Below, in pieces: positions 44,821-53,822 of a stretch of 64,000 nucleotides of DNA (its first letter is position 1; every line of letters starts with the position of its first letter). The stretch lies in assembly GCF_018728565.1 (NCBI RefSeq), contig NZ_JACSOI010000002.1:248001-312000 (forward strand). Direction: 5' to 3'. The position numbers and the translations under genes are program-made. The DNA is from Zobellia russellii. Its GTDB lineage: Bacteria > Bacteroidota > Bacteroidia > Flavobacteriales > Flavobacteriaceae. The notes beneath the pieces are model-generated. The model searched no databases and was not told the origin of the DNA. It saw only the letters and a program-made list of their open reading frames with translations.

Positions 44821-46920
44821 ATGAAAAAAACGATACTTACATCATTACTTGTTTTAGGCGGATTAAGTGCCAAAGCACAATCGTATGTCGGTTTCTTGAC
44901 AGACAACTACAGCGGTGTACACAGCCTAATTTCCAACCCTGCAAACATTACCGATTCCAGATTTAAAACCGATATAAACATTGTAGGCGCAAGTACTTTC
45001 TTCAGTAATGATTACTACGGATTGAAATTGGGAGATGTAGTTACATCCGATTTTGACTTTGATACGGACGGCACAAAATACCCAAAAGACAGCAACAACT
45101 TTTTTGGAAATGCAGATGTGCTAGGCCCCTCCTTTATGTTCAACCTTACCCCAAAAAGCTCCTTGGCCATTTTTACCCGGGGAAGAGTAGGCTACAACGT
45201 AAATAAAATAAACGGAAATACCTTTGAAAGCATCTCCAACGATTTTGATGAGAACGATGATCTTTTGATCGATGAAGACGATGTGTACCTAACTGCAAAT
45301 GCATGGGCAGAAGTTGGGGTTACCTATGCGCAGGTCCTCATGAACAAAGATCAGCATTTCTTAAAAGGAGGTATCTCATTAAAATACCTACAAGGTATGG
45401 GCAATGCCTACGCCAGCGGTAAAAACATTACCATAGATTATGATGCCGATGGCACTCCCCTTCCCGGAGGACGAACTACAGGAAGTATTGAGTCCGTTGG
45501 TGAAGTAAACTATGGACATAGTGATAATATTGATGACAACTTTGAAGATTTTGATGTTGAAATCGTTGATGGTGCCACAGGTTTTGGCGTAGACTTAGGA
45601 GCCGTATACGAATGGAGACCGGATTACGCTTCCTATTCTTCAAAAGACGGTTTTAACACTTTTAAACATCAGAATAAATACAAACTGAAATTTGCCCTTG
45701 CCATTAGTGATATAGGTTCCATTAACTATAAAAATGGTACACAGAACAATTATGATATTACGGGAACGGTAAATGAAGAAGATTTTGAAAACGAAGACAA
45801 TCTAGAGGATATCCTAGATAATTTATACACCCAGACAGGAACAGGGTCTTCTGAAAAATTCGCTTTACCCACAGCTCTTCATTTTAATGTGGACTATAGT
45901 TTGAACCAAAGGTTTTACCTGAATTTAAACACGGATTTCTCATTACGTTCCAACAGCAAGGTAAACACGAATAGAATACCTACTATGGTGTCCTTAACTC
46001 CACGTTTTGAAAGTAAATGGTTCAGTTTTTATATGCCCGTAAGCCTTACCCAAGGTTCCGGAGCACAATGGGGTGCCGGTTTTAGAGCAGGACCTTTGTA
46101 TATTGGTTCCGGGTCTGTTATGACCTTATTGTTAAGTGACAATTCCAAAGCTGCAGATGTATATGCAGGATTAAAAATACCGGTATACCAAGGAAAACCT
46201 AAAGATCGAGATGGTGATGGAATAGTAAACAGAAAAGACGATTGCCCCGATGAATTTGGACCAGCGGAAAACAATGGTTGCCCATGGCCTGATACTGATG
46301 GTGATACCGTAGTTGACAAAGACGATAAGTGCCCTGAAGAAGCAGGTGAAGTTTTAAACGATGGTTGCCCCTTGGTAGATTCCGACGGTGATGATGTTAT
46401 GGATGAAGATGATAAGTGCCCAAATGAAGCGGGTGCTGCCGAAAATGAAGGATGCCCATGGCCTGACACTGATGGCGACGGTGTACTGGATAAAAATGAT
46501 GACTGCCCCAATGAAGCGGGAACGGTTGCCAACAACGGTTGCCCAGAAGCACCTGAAGTTACCGAAGAAGTACAGAAGCAATTGAACGATTACGCCAAAA
46601 CTATTCTTTTTAATTCTGGAAAAGCGAGTATTAAAGCGGAGTCTACAAGTGTTATGGTAGACATCATTACTATTCTTAAAGAATACCCGGATGCCAAATT
46701 TACCGTAGAAGGACACACGGATAGTGTAGGAAGCGAAGCTACCAACCAAAGGTTATCAGAGTCCAGAGCTACGTCCGTAAAAGATTTCTTGGTAGAAAAA
46801 GGTATAGACAGCTCCCGATTAACCGCTGTTGGTTATGGCGAAAGCAAACCTATTGCCTCTAACATGTACAAAGATGGTCGTGCTCAAAACAGAAGAGTAG
46901 AAATCAACCTTGTAAAATAG
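44821..46920 (+). CDS. DUF5723/OmpA family protein with thrombospondin type 3 repeats
   Basis: A 699-aa outer-membrane protein with signal peptide (LTSLLVLGGLSAKAQ). Residues ~20-460 form a beta-barrel-like N-terminal part that fits DUF5723 (LTDNYSGVHSLISNPANITDSRF). Residues ~461-580 hold four Ca-binding thrombospondin type 3 repeats (for example DRDGDGIVNRKDDCPDEF and DTDGDGVLDKNDDCPNEA). The C-terminal OmpA domain (~590-699) has FTVEGHTDSVGSEATNQRLSESRA, the peptidoglycan-binding motif. The protein probably links the outer membrane to the cell wall with a calcium-stiffened stalk. It is followed by a bidirectional terminator. Confidence 0.9.
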   Translation: MKKTILTSLLVLGGLSAKAQSYVGFLTDNYSGVHSLISNPANITDSRFKTDINIVGASTFFSNDYYGLKLGDVVTSDFDFDTDGTKYPKDSNNFFGNADVLGPSFMFNLTPKSSLAIFTRGRVGYNVNKINGNTFESISNDFDENDDLLIDEDDVYLTANAWAEVGVTYAQVLMNKDQHFLKGGISLKYLQGMGNAYASGKNITIDYDADGTPLPGGRTTGSIESVGEVNYGHSDNIDDNFEDFDVEIVDGATGFGVDLGAVYEWRPDYASYSSKDGFNTFKHQNKYKLKFALAISDIGSINYKNGTQNNYDITGTVNEEDFENEDNLEDILDNLYTQTGTGSSEKFALPTALHFNVDYSLNQRFYLNLNTDFSLRSNSKVNTNRIPTMVSLTPRFESKWFSFYMPVSLTQGSGAQWGAGFRAGPLYIGSGSVMTLLLSDNSKAADVYAGLKIPVYQGKPKDRDGDGIVNRKDDCPDEFGPAENNGCPWPDTDGDTVVDKDDKCPEEAGEVLNDGCPLVDSDGDDVMDEDDKCPNEAGAAENEGCPWPDTDGDGVLDKNDDCPNEAGTVANNGCPEAPEVTEEVQKQLNDYAKTILFNSGKASIKAESTSVMVDIITILKEYPDAKFTVEGHTDSVGSEATNQRLSESRATSVKDFLVEKGIDSSRLTAVGYGESKPIASNMYKDGRAQNRRVEINLVK

Positions 46921-46943
46921 AACATCAAAATCAATTATATACC

Positions 46944-46973
46944 AAAAGAGCCAGCTACACGCTGGCTCTTTCT
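46944..46973. terminator. Bidirectional terminator
   Basis: AAAGAGCCAGC (46945-46955) pairs perfectly with GCTGGCTCTTT (46961-46971) around TACAC. It lies between the OmpA gene (+) and sppA (-). Confidence 0.9.
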
Positions 46974-46994
46974 ATTTTAAACAACTGATCTTTG

Positions 46995-48758
46995 TTATTT
47001 TATGTCCAACACAAAAGGCATGCGCGCCTGAACGCCTTCTTGATTCATAGCGGACTTTACTTGCTTTAGTATAGAATATGCTTCCATACCTATTTCCTCT
47101 TCTATAAACTCTTGTTTCACCTTTGCGCTGGCACCTCCTAAATCTTCTAAGATACGTTCCAGACCGGTTTTATATTTCGGAAACTTTTTTATTCCGTAAT
47201 CACTCAATTCTGCCATTCGGGCGGCTTCGGCAATAGCATCCTCTAAATTACCAAGTTCATCTATGAGGCCTATACGCTTTGCATCTACCCCACTCCATAC
47301 TCTACCCTGTGCCAAGCTATCCGCTTCTGCCATACTAATATTCCTCCCCTGAGAGACCCTTTGCAAGAAGGTATCATATGTATGCTCAATACTTTCCTGA
47401 ACGTATCCTCTAAACTCACTGGTCATAGGCTCAAAAAATGAATATTCCAGAGAATTTTTGTTGGTCCCCACCTGTTCTGCATTTACACCTATATCCGCGG
47501 CCAACTCGGTCATATTGGGCACGGTTCCAAAAACTCCTATAGACCCGGTAACCGTTGTAGGTTCCGCAAAAATCTTGTTCGCACCAACTGCAATATAATA
47601 CCCACCGGATGCGGCAACGTTACCCATAGAGACTATAACAGGCTTCACCTCTTTGGCCAATTCTATTTCTCGCCAAATGATATCTGAGGTCAGCGCACTT
47701 CCACCGGGAGAATTCACCCTAAGAACTATTGCTTTTACATCCTCATCTTCCTTCGCTTTAATAATGGCTTCGTTTATAATACCTTGACCAATTACATCAG
47801 GGCCACCTTCGCCATAAAGTATTTCGCCTTGCGCAAAAACAACGGCAATCTTATCCTTACCTTTTTTAAGCACTTTCTTGTTGGAACGAATTACATAGTC
47901 CTCTAAGGCTACAATATTTAAATCGTCCTCTTTTTTCAGATTAATGGCATTTCTTAGTTTTTCTTCATATTGATCAAAGAAAATAACATCATCTAAGAGG
48001 CCGTTTACTTTAGCATATTCTGGGGTTCTCCCTCCTAAAGTATCTGCAATAATGTTAAGATCGGTATGCGAAATACCTCTTCCTTTAGAGATGTCCTCAA
48101 TCATTGAATTCCAAAGCGAACCCATTAATTCTTCAATCTGGGTTCTATTGGCCTCACTCATTTCATTAGAGATAAAAGGCTCTACAGCACTCTTATATTT
48201 TCCATGGCGAATAACCTCCATCTTTACACCGGTCTTCTCTTGTAAATCCTTAAAAAAAAGAACTTCGGTAGACAATCCACGAAAATCCAATCCACCTACC
48301 GGATTCAAAAAAATAGAATCCGCCACACTGGCCAAGTAGTAATCTTTTTGCATGTAAAAATCGCCATAAGTATAAATAAATTTACCCGAAGCCTTAAAAT
48401 CTTCCAATGCCTTTCTTACCGCCTGTGTCTGTGCCAGACCGGCCATCATAAAGTTATTGTTGATGCTTATACCCTTAATATCATCATCATCTTTTGCTAC
48501 GGTAATGGCATGCAGAATTTCATCCAAACCTTGGGATTGTTCCATAAATGCCCCGGTAAACGGATCCATATCATTGTTACCCACATAATCACTAATAGGC
48601 AACTTTAATTGTAGCTCCAAAATGGAGTTCTTTTTTATGGAGACGGTTTCTTCGGAACTACCTGCAATGCCAATAAAAATAATGGTCATTATGAAAATAA
48701 CTCCAAAAGCAATCAAGCAGCCAATTATGGCCGCCAGAAGATTTCTTAAAAATTTCAT
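46995..48758 (-). CDS. sppA: Signal peptide peptidase SppA, 67K type
   Basis: A 587-aa tandem-domain S49 peptidase that degrades released signal peptides at the membrane. One N-terminal transmembrane helix (NLLAAIIGCLIAFGVIFIM) is present. The general-base Lys is expected in RHGKYKSAVEPF of the N-terminal domain, and the nucleophile Ser in NVAASGGYYIAVGA of the C-terminal domain. The length matches the long form. The start at 48758 (MKFLRNLL) is chosen over 48800, supported by a -7 box at 48783-48790. Confidence 0.95.
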   Translation of the reverse strand: MKFLRNLLAAIIGCLIAFGVIFIMTIIFIGIAGSSEETVSIKKNSILELQLKLPISDYVGNNDMDPFTGAFMEQSQGLDEILHAITVAKDDDDIKGISINNNFMMAGLAQTQAVRKALEDFKASGKFIYTYGDFYMQKDYYLASVADSIFLNPVGGLDFRGLSTEVLFFKDLQEKTGVKMEVIRHGKYKSAVEPFISNEMSEANRTQIEELMGSLWNSMIEDISKGRGISHTDLNIIADTLGGRTPEYAKVNGLLDDVIFFDQYEEKLRNAINLKKEDDLNIVALEDYVIRSNKKVLKKGKDKIAVVFAQGEILYGEGGPDVIGQGIINEAIIKAKEDEDVKAIVLRVNSPGGSALTSDIIWREIELAKEVKPVIVSMGNVAASGGYYIAVGANKIFAEPTTVTGSIGVFGTVPNMTELAADIGVNAEQVGTNKNSLEYSFFEPMTSEFRGYVQESIEHTYDTFLQRVSQGRNISMAEADSLAQGRVWSGVDAKRIGLIDELGNLEDAIAEAARMAELSDYGIKKFPKYKTGLERILEDLGGASAKVKQEFIEEEIGMEAYSILKQVKSAMNQEGVQARMPFVLDIK

Positions 48759-48782
48759 GAAAATTGGGTTAGTATTTTTACC

Positions 48783-48790
48783 CAAAGATA
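48783..48790 (-). promoter_or_regulatory. -7 promoter element for sppA
   Basis: The minus strand reads TATCTTTG, matching TAnnTTTG, 25 bp before the sppA start. It overlaps the alternative upstream start. Confidence 0.45.
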
Positions 48791-48829
48791 ATGAACTCAC
48801 CTCTACTTTTTGTTACTTTGCTATATATT

Positions 48830-49975
48830 ATGAGCAACCCCAAAACAGTTTACCTATCACTAGGAAGTAATCTTGGTGACACCTTAAATAACCTGCAAGA
48901 CGCAGTATTCGCTATAAACAGCACCGCCGGAGAAGTCCAGAAGATATCTCATGTGTATCAAACAAGCTCTTGGGGTTTTGAATCTAGCGACTTCATGAAT
49001 ATTTGCCTGTCGTTAAAAACCACCATGGCTCCGCAAGAGCTTTTGCGCACCCTTTTAAAAATAGAAACGCAATTAGGAAGAAGACGATTTACGGAAGAAG
49101 GCTACCAACCTAGGCCTATTGATATTGACATTCTTTATTACGAAAGGGAGGTCCTTATTTCCGAAAACTTGGTTATTCCCCATCCGGAACTGACGTACAG
49201 GAAATTCGTGCTTAAACCTTTATCCGATATTGCACCGCAATTTTATCATCCGATAGTGAACAAGGATACACGAAACCTTATTCAAGAATGTAGGGACAAA
49301 GGTAAATTAGAACGTACGGCCTTTAAGCTGCATCGCAACAGAGCCGACCTATTTGCCCATTTAAACTTCATTGCTATTGAAGGTAACATTGGAGCAGGTA
49401 AAACTACCTTGGCCAACAAAATATCGGAAGATTTTAACGGGAAACTGGTATTGGAGCGTTTTGCGGATAACGCCTTCCTGCCCAAATTTTATGAGGATCA
49501 AAGCCGTTATGCCTTTCCTTTGGAGATGTCATTTCTAGCGGATAGATACCAACAGTTTACAGATGACACCTCGCAATATGACCTTTTCAAAAAGTTCATG
49601 GTGAGTGATTACGACATTTACAAGTCCCTTATTTTTGCACGGATTACATTGCAGGCGGAAGAATTTGAACTGTACCGAAAGCTTTTTCATTTGATGTACA
49701 AAGAGGTGAAAAAACCTAAAGTATACGTCTACCTCTACCAAACTACGGAACGTTTGCTGGATAACATTAAGCAAAGAGGCAGGGATTACGAACAAAAAAT
49801 AGCCCCTGACTATCTTAAAAAGATTAACAAGGGATATTTTGAGTTTATAAAAGGATATCCGGAACAGAACAACTTGATTATTGAATTGGGAGATATGGAT
49901 TTTGTAGAAAACAAAGACGACTACAATACCATTATTGATAAGATCACCAAATTTGCCGTTCGGTTGCCCAACTAA
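48830..49975 (+). CDS. folK: Bifunctional HPPK (FolK) / deoxynucleoside kinase
   Basis: A 381-aa fusion. Residues ~1-170 are 6-hydroxymethyl-dihydropterin pyrophosphokinase: LSLGSNLGDTLNNL near 9-22, and RPIDIDILYY near 99-108 with the metal-binding Asp pair. Residues ~178-381 are a deoxynucleoside kinase with P-loop G185-N-I-G-A-G-K-T-T193, the ERF motif after it (LVLERFADNAFLPKFY) and a C-terminal QRGRDYEQKI lid. It would act in folate synthesis and in dNTP salvage. The ATG at 48830 is preferred over one at 48791. It ends in a 4-bp convergent overlap with the rRNA/tRNA methyltransferase gene. Confidence 0.93.
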   Translation: MSNPKTVYLSLGSNLGDTLNNLQDAVFAINSTAGEVQKISHVYQTSSWGFESSDFMNICLSLKTTMAPQELLRTLLKIETQLGRRRFTEEGYQPRPIDIDILYYEREVLISENLVIPHPELTYRKFVLKPLSDIAPQFYHPIVNKDTRNLIQECRDKGKLERTAFKLHRNRADLFAHLNFIAIEGNIGAGKTTLANKISEDFNGKLVLERFADNAFLPKFYEDQSRYAFPLEMSFLADRYQQFTDDTSQYDLFKKFMVSDYDIYKSLIFARITLQAEEFELYRKLFHLMYKEVKKPKVYVYLYQTTERLLDNIKQRGRDYEQKIAPDYLKKINKGYFEFIKGYPEQNNLIIELGDMDFVENKDDYNTIIDKITKFAVRLPN

Positions 49976-50511
49976 GATTTTAAGGCATTCCATTTAGACC
50001 AGAGGTCCCAAACAACCACACCTGCACTCACCGAAATATTCAATGAATGCTTGGTGCCGTATTGCGGAATCTCCACTACCGTATGGCTGGCGTTCACCAC
50101 TTCTTGCGAAACTCCTTTTACCTCATTACCGAATACTAGCGCATACTTTTTATCCGTATTTACGGTAAGCTCATTAAGCATTACCGCATTTTCTGCCTGC
50201 TCAATGGCCAAAACCGTATAACCGTCAGATGTCAAGGAATTTACCAGATCAACCGTGTTTTCACGATATTCCCAAACCACACTCTCGGTAGCGCCCAAAG
50301 CTGTTTTTCTTATGTCTTTATGCGGAGGCTGCGCGGTAATGCCACAGAGGTATATTTTTTCTATTAGAAATGCATCCGCCGTCCTAAAGACAGAACCTAT
50401 GTTATTCAAGCTTCGTATGTTATCCAAAACAATAACAATGGGCGATTTTTCGGCCTTTTTAAAAGCTTCTACATCCAATCGGTTCAATTCTTCATTCTTA
50501 AGTTTGCGCAT
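49972..50511 (-). CDS. TrmH/SpoU family RNA 2'-O-methyltransferase
   Basis: A 179-aa SPOUT methyltransferase. Motif 1 is NIRSLNNIGSVFRTADAF near 32-49, motif 2 is YALVFGNEVKGVS near 122-134, and motif 3 is IPQYGTKHSLNISVSAG near 147-163. These form the trefoil knot that binds SAM. Targets in this size class are tRNA or rRNA 2'-O-ribose; the exact site cannot be read from the sequence. Stop codons of this gene and folK overlap (CTAA). Confidence 0.92.
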   Translation of the reverse strand: MRKLKNEELNRLDVEAFKKAEKSPIVIVLDNIRSLNNIGSVFRTADAFLIEKIYLCGITAQPPHKDIRKTALGATESVVWEYRENTVDLVNSLTSDGYTVLAIEQAENAVMLNELTVNTDKKYALVFGNEVKGVSQEVVNASHTVVEIPQYGTKHSLNISVSAGVVVWDLWSKWNALKS

Positions 50512-50671
50512 GCTAAGATTTCCCTAAACGGGTTATTTTTATGGTTACATATAAGGCAAAACACTGAAGATAAACTTATCCTGAAATATCAACAATGGTT
50601 TAACATCCCTATAAAAAATAGTACTTTCGTTTTACTGACTTTCGCCGTAAAATTAAACTATTCTTATCGCT

Positions 50672-53293
50672 TTGGGAAAATCGCAAAAAACAAAAAAGGT
50701 AACGCCTTTAATGAAGCAATACAACACCATCAAGACCAAGTATCCTGATGCCCTGTTATTGTTCCGTGTAGGCGATTTCTACGAAACTTTTGGTGAGGAC
50801 GCCGTAAAAGCATCCAAAATTCTGGGCATTATACTCACCCACCGTAATAATGGTGGTGACCGCACAGAATTGGCCGGTTTTCCGCACCACTCCCTCAACA
50901 CCTATTTACCCAAATTGGTAAAGGCCGGTGAACGGGTGGCCATTTGTGATCAGTTGGAAGATCCCAAAATGACCAAGACCATTGTAAAACGGGGCGTTAC
51001 GGAATTGGTTACTCCCGGCGTTGCCATGAACGACGATATTTTAAGCGCAAAGACCAACAACTTTCTTTGTGCCGTTCATTTTGGTAGAAAATTATTGGGT
51101 GTATCCTTTGTTGATATTTCTACAGGCGAATTTTTAACTTCGGAGGGCACCGAAGAACAAATAGACAAACTCCTGCAAAACTTTGCTCCTAATGAGGTTT
51201 TGGTTTCCAAAAAGCACAAAAAAGAATTTCTAGATGTTTTTGGGAAGCAGTTTCACACCTTCTATATGGAAGATTGGGTCTTTCAGAACGATTATGCGCA
51301 AGAAACCCTAACCAATCATTTTAAGACCAGCACCCTTAAAGGGTTTGGCGTAGACCATCTGGCACACGGTATTATTGCTTCCGGGGTGGTATTGCATTAT
51401 TTATCCGAAACGCAACACCGCCAACTGCAACACATAAACAGTTTAAAACGTATTGCGGAAGAGGAACATATTTGGATGGACCGCTTTACAATCAAAAACT
51501 TGGAACTTTACCATTCCTATAATCAAAATGCGGTAACCCTTCTAAGTATTATAGACAAGACCTTATCACCTATGGGAGGGCGAATGTTGAAGCGGTGGTT
51601 GGCCTTACCTTTAAAAAATACGGAGAAAATTAGCCGAAGGCATCAAGTGGTTTCCCATTTGCACGGCAACGATGATACTTTATTAAAAATACAGCAGCGC
51701 ATTAAGCAAATGGGCGATTTGGAACGCCTTATTTCCAAAGTAGCTACGGGAAAGGTAAATCCAAAGGAAATCGTACAGCTCAAGAATTCACTTGAAGCCA
51801 TTATTCCCATAAAACAGCTTACGGCACAGAGTAAAGACGAGTCGCTTCAGCTTATATCAGACCAGCTACATGCTTGCGATATGCTTCGTAGCAAGATCAA
51901 AGAAATGATCAATGAAGAAGCTCCTGTTCATATTCCAAAAGGTAAAACCATTGCCGATGGATACTCGGACGAGCTGGACGAATTGCGCGGACTGGCTTTT
52001 TCGGGCAAGGATTATTTGGACAAAATGTTGGCCAGGGAAACCGAGCGCACCGGAATCACTTCCCTTAAAATAGCCTCCAATAACGTTTTTGGTTATTACA
52101 TTGAAGTCCGAAATACACATAAAGACAAGGTACCGGAAGAATGGATACGCAAACAGACCTTGGTAAATGCCGAACGCTACATTACGGAAGAGCTCAAAGA
52201 ATACGAAGCAAAAATCCTGGGTGCGGAAGAACGTATTCTCAACTTGGAACAACAGCTGTTTTCCCAATTGGTAGTTTGGGCACAGGAATATATTGCACCT
52301 GTGCAGAACAATGCACAGCAAATTGCGCAATTGGATTGTCTTTGCGGCTTTGCACAACTGGCCAAAGAGAACAACTACGCCAAACCGGTAATTAACGACT
52401 CTACCGAAATCAATATTAAAAACGGAAGGCACCCGGTCATAGAAAAACAATTGCCCTTGGGCGAGACGTATATTGCCAATGATGTAATTTTAAACCGGGA
52501 CGAGCAGCAAATTATCATGATTACCGGTCCTAACATGAGTGGTAAATCCGCCATTTTAAGACAAACGGCGCTAATCGTACTTCTTGCACAAATGGGCTCC
52601 TTTGTACCTGCGGAAGCTGCCGAAATTGGTTATGTAGATAAAATTTTTACACGAGTTGGTGCGAGCGATAATATTTCTATGGGTGAATCTACTTTTATGG
52701 TAGAAATGAACGAAACAGCCTCCATCCTAAACAACCTCTCAGAACGCAGCTTGGTTCTTTTAGATGAGATAGGCCGTGGAACCAGTACTTATGACGGTAT
52801 TTCCATTGCATGGGCTATTAGCGAGTATCTGCACGAACACCCGGCAAGGGCAAAAACACTTTTTGCCACACATTATCATGAGCTTAATGAAATGTGTAAC
52901 ACTTTTGAACGCATCAAAAACTTTAACGTATCCGTAAAAGAGCTAAAAGACAATGTTCTTTTCTTGCGTAAATTAACCGAAGGTGGAAGCGAGCATAGTT
53001 TTGGTATTCACGTGGCAAAAATGGCGGGAATGCCCTCCCAAGTCATTCACAAAGCGAACAAAATTCTCAAAAAATTGGAGAAATCGCACTCCAGTGAAGA
53101 GCTAACGGACAAATTACAAAGTGCCCAAGATGAAATGCAATTGAGTTTCTTTAATTTGGACGACCCCCTACTGGAACAAATAAAGGAAGAAATCACCTAT
53201 CTAGATATCAACACCTTAACACCCGTTGAAGCCCTTATGAAATTGAATGAAATTAAGCGGTTGCTCACCAAAAACAAGAAGGCCACCTCTTGA
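50672..53293 (+). CDS. mutS: DNA mismatch repair protein MutS
   Basis: An 873-aa MutS. The mismatch-reading motif G34-D-F36-Y-E38 sits in [17 protein letters not shown]. The connector and clamp follow, then Walker A GPNMSGKS at 619-626 and ATPase motifs [15 protein letters not shown] and LFATHYHEL. The first in-frame codon is TTG at 50672; the first ATG is at 50711, only 17 residues before the motif core. The TTG start adds a basic [12 protein letters not shown] opening, so it is preferred though unproven. It has its own transcript, divergent from the methyltransferase. Confidence 0.95.
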   Translation: MGKSQKTKKVTPLMKQYNTIKTKYPDALLLFRVGDFYETFGEDAVKASKILGIILTHRNNGGDRTELAGFPHHSLNTYLPKLVKAGERVAICDQLEDPKMTKTIVKRGVTELVTPGVAMNDDILSAKTNNFLCAVHFGRKLLGVSFVDISTGEFLTSEGTEEQIDKLLQNFAPNEVLVSKKHKKEFLDVFGKQFHTFYMEDWVFQNDYAQETLTNHFKTSTLKGFGVDHLAHGIIASGVVLHYLSETQHRQLQHINSLKRIAEEEHIWMDRFTIKNLELYHSYNQNAVTLLSIIDKTLSPMGGRMLKRWLALPLKNTEKISRRHQVVSHLHGNDDTLLKIQQRIKQMGDLERLISKVATGKVNPKEIVQLKNSLEAIIPIKQLTAQSKDESLQLISDQLHACDMLRSKIKEMINEEAPVHIPKGKTIADGYSDELDELRGLAFSGKDYLDKMLARETERTGITSLKIASNNVFGYYIEVRNTHKDKVPEEWIRKQTLVNAERYITEELKEYEAKILGAEERILNLEQQLFSQLVVWAQEYIAPVQNNAQQIAQLDCLCGFAQLAKENNYAKPVINDSTEINIKNGRHPVIEKQLPLGETYIANDVILNRDEQQIIMITGPNMSGKSAILRQTALIVLLAQMGSFVPAEAAEIGYVDKIFTRVGASDNISMGESTFMVEMNETASILNNLSERSLVLLDEIGRGTSTYDGISIAWAISEYLHEHPARAKTLFATHYHELNEMCNTFERIKNFNVSVKELKDNVLFLRKLTEGGSEHSFGIHVAKMAGMPSQVIHKANKILKKLEKSHSSEELTDKLQSAQDEMQLSFFNLDDPLLEQIKEEITYLDINTLTPVEALMKLNEIKRLLTKNKKATS

Positions 53294-53348
53294 TTTTTTA
53301 GTCCTGAAAACCGTTTTTTTTTATTTTTCAGATTTCATAAAAAATTTC

Positions 53349-53378
53349 TTTGCGTTTTAGAGAATTGTATTAAATTTG
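53349..53378 (+). promoter_or_regulatory. Promoter of the tRNA genes
   Basis: TTTG (53349-53352) and TAAATTTG (53371-53378) with an 18-bp spacer match the -33/-7 consensus. The tRNA-Gly begins 48 bp downstream. Confidence 0.8.
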
Positions 53379-53425
53379 CATCCGCATCTGTGAAAGATGT
53401 CACGTTCTTTACCTTAATACAAAAC

Positions 53426-53498
53426 GCGAAAATAGCTCAGCTGGTAGAGCGCCACCTTGCCAAGGTGGAGGTCGCGGGTTCGAATCCCGTTTTTCGCT
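53426..53498 (+). tRNA. tRNA-Gly (anticodon GCC)
   Basis: A 73-nt cloverleaf. The acceptor GCGAAAA pairs fully with TTTTCGC, with discriminator T. The anticodon stem CACCT/AGGTG-type loop CTTGCCAA gives anticodon GCC. The T arm is GCGGG-TTCGAAT-CCCGT. CCA is not encoded. Confidence 0.97.
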
Positions 53499-53527
53499 CT
53501 AAGAGCAAAATACCGCTCAACGAATTG

Positions 53528-53551
53528 AACGCTGCATGACAGCGTTTTTTT
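53528..53551 (+). terminator. Terminator-like hairpin between the two tRNAs
   Basis: AACGCTG pairs with CAGCGTT around CATGA, with a run of Ts following. It sits 29 bp after tRNA-Gly, so either partial termination or processing lets tRNA-Leu be expressed. Confidence 0.7.
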
Positions 53552-53573
53552 GTTAAAGACTTTACCAATAGCG

Positions 53574-53657
53574 GCTCGAGTGGTGGAATTGGTAGACACG
53601 TTGGACTTAAAATCCAATGGACATTAGTCCGTACGGGTTCAAGTCCCGTCTCGAGTA
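53574..53657 (+). tRNA. tRNA-Leu (anticodon TAA)
   Basis: An 84-nt class II tRNA. The acceptor GCTCGAG pairs with CTCGAGT (one G-T), discriminator A. The anticodon stem TTGGA/TCCAA with loop CTTAAAA gives TAA. The long variable arm GGAC-ATTA-GTCC and T arm ACGGGTTCAAGTCCCGT are as expected for Leu. CCA is not encoded. Confidence 0.97.
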
Positions 53658-53661
53658 CTTT

Positions 53662-53698
53662 AAACCCTTGTTAATCTTCGGATTTTCGAGGGTTTTTT
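53662..53698 (+). terminator. Terminator after tRNA-Leu
   Basis: AAACCCTTG (53662-53670) pairs with CGAGGGTTT (53687-53695) with one wobble, followed by a T run. Confidence 0.75.
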
Positions 53699-53822
53699 GG
53701 TTTTATCCTCTCCAGAATCTTAATAGTGCATTTTATTTGAAATCAATTTTTCCAAACAATGTATAATACCCACTTACCCAACATGTAGCACTATATAGCT
53801 TTACAAAAATTATATACTTATG

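Noticed and set aside
46029-46535. 168-codon minus-strand ORF opposite the TSP3 repeats
   Set aside because: The Ser/Pro repeats are only the reverse reading of the repeated Asp/Gly-rich TSP3 codons.
46203-46560. Tandem DNA repeat in the OmpA gene
   Set aside because: The repetition is explained by four protein-level thrombospondin type 3 repeats and the DNA copies are diverged.
51866-52450. 194-codon minus-strand ORF inside mutS
   Set aside because: A shadow of mutS; Phe/Cys/Arg-rich without recognisable features.
53414-53617. Minus-strand ORF across the tRNA genes
   Set aside because: It overlaps two confident tRNAs; such ORFs over tRNA are a common annotation artefact.
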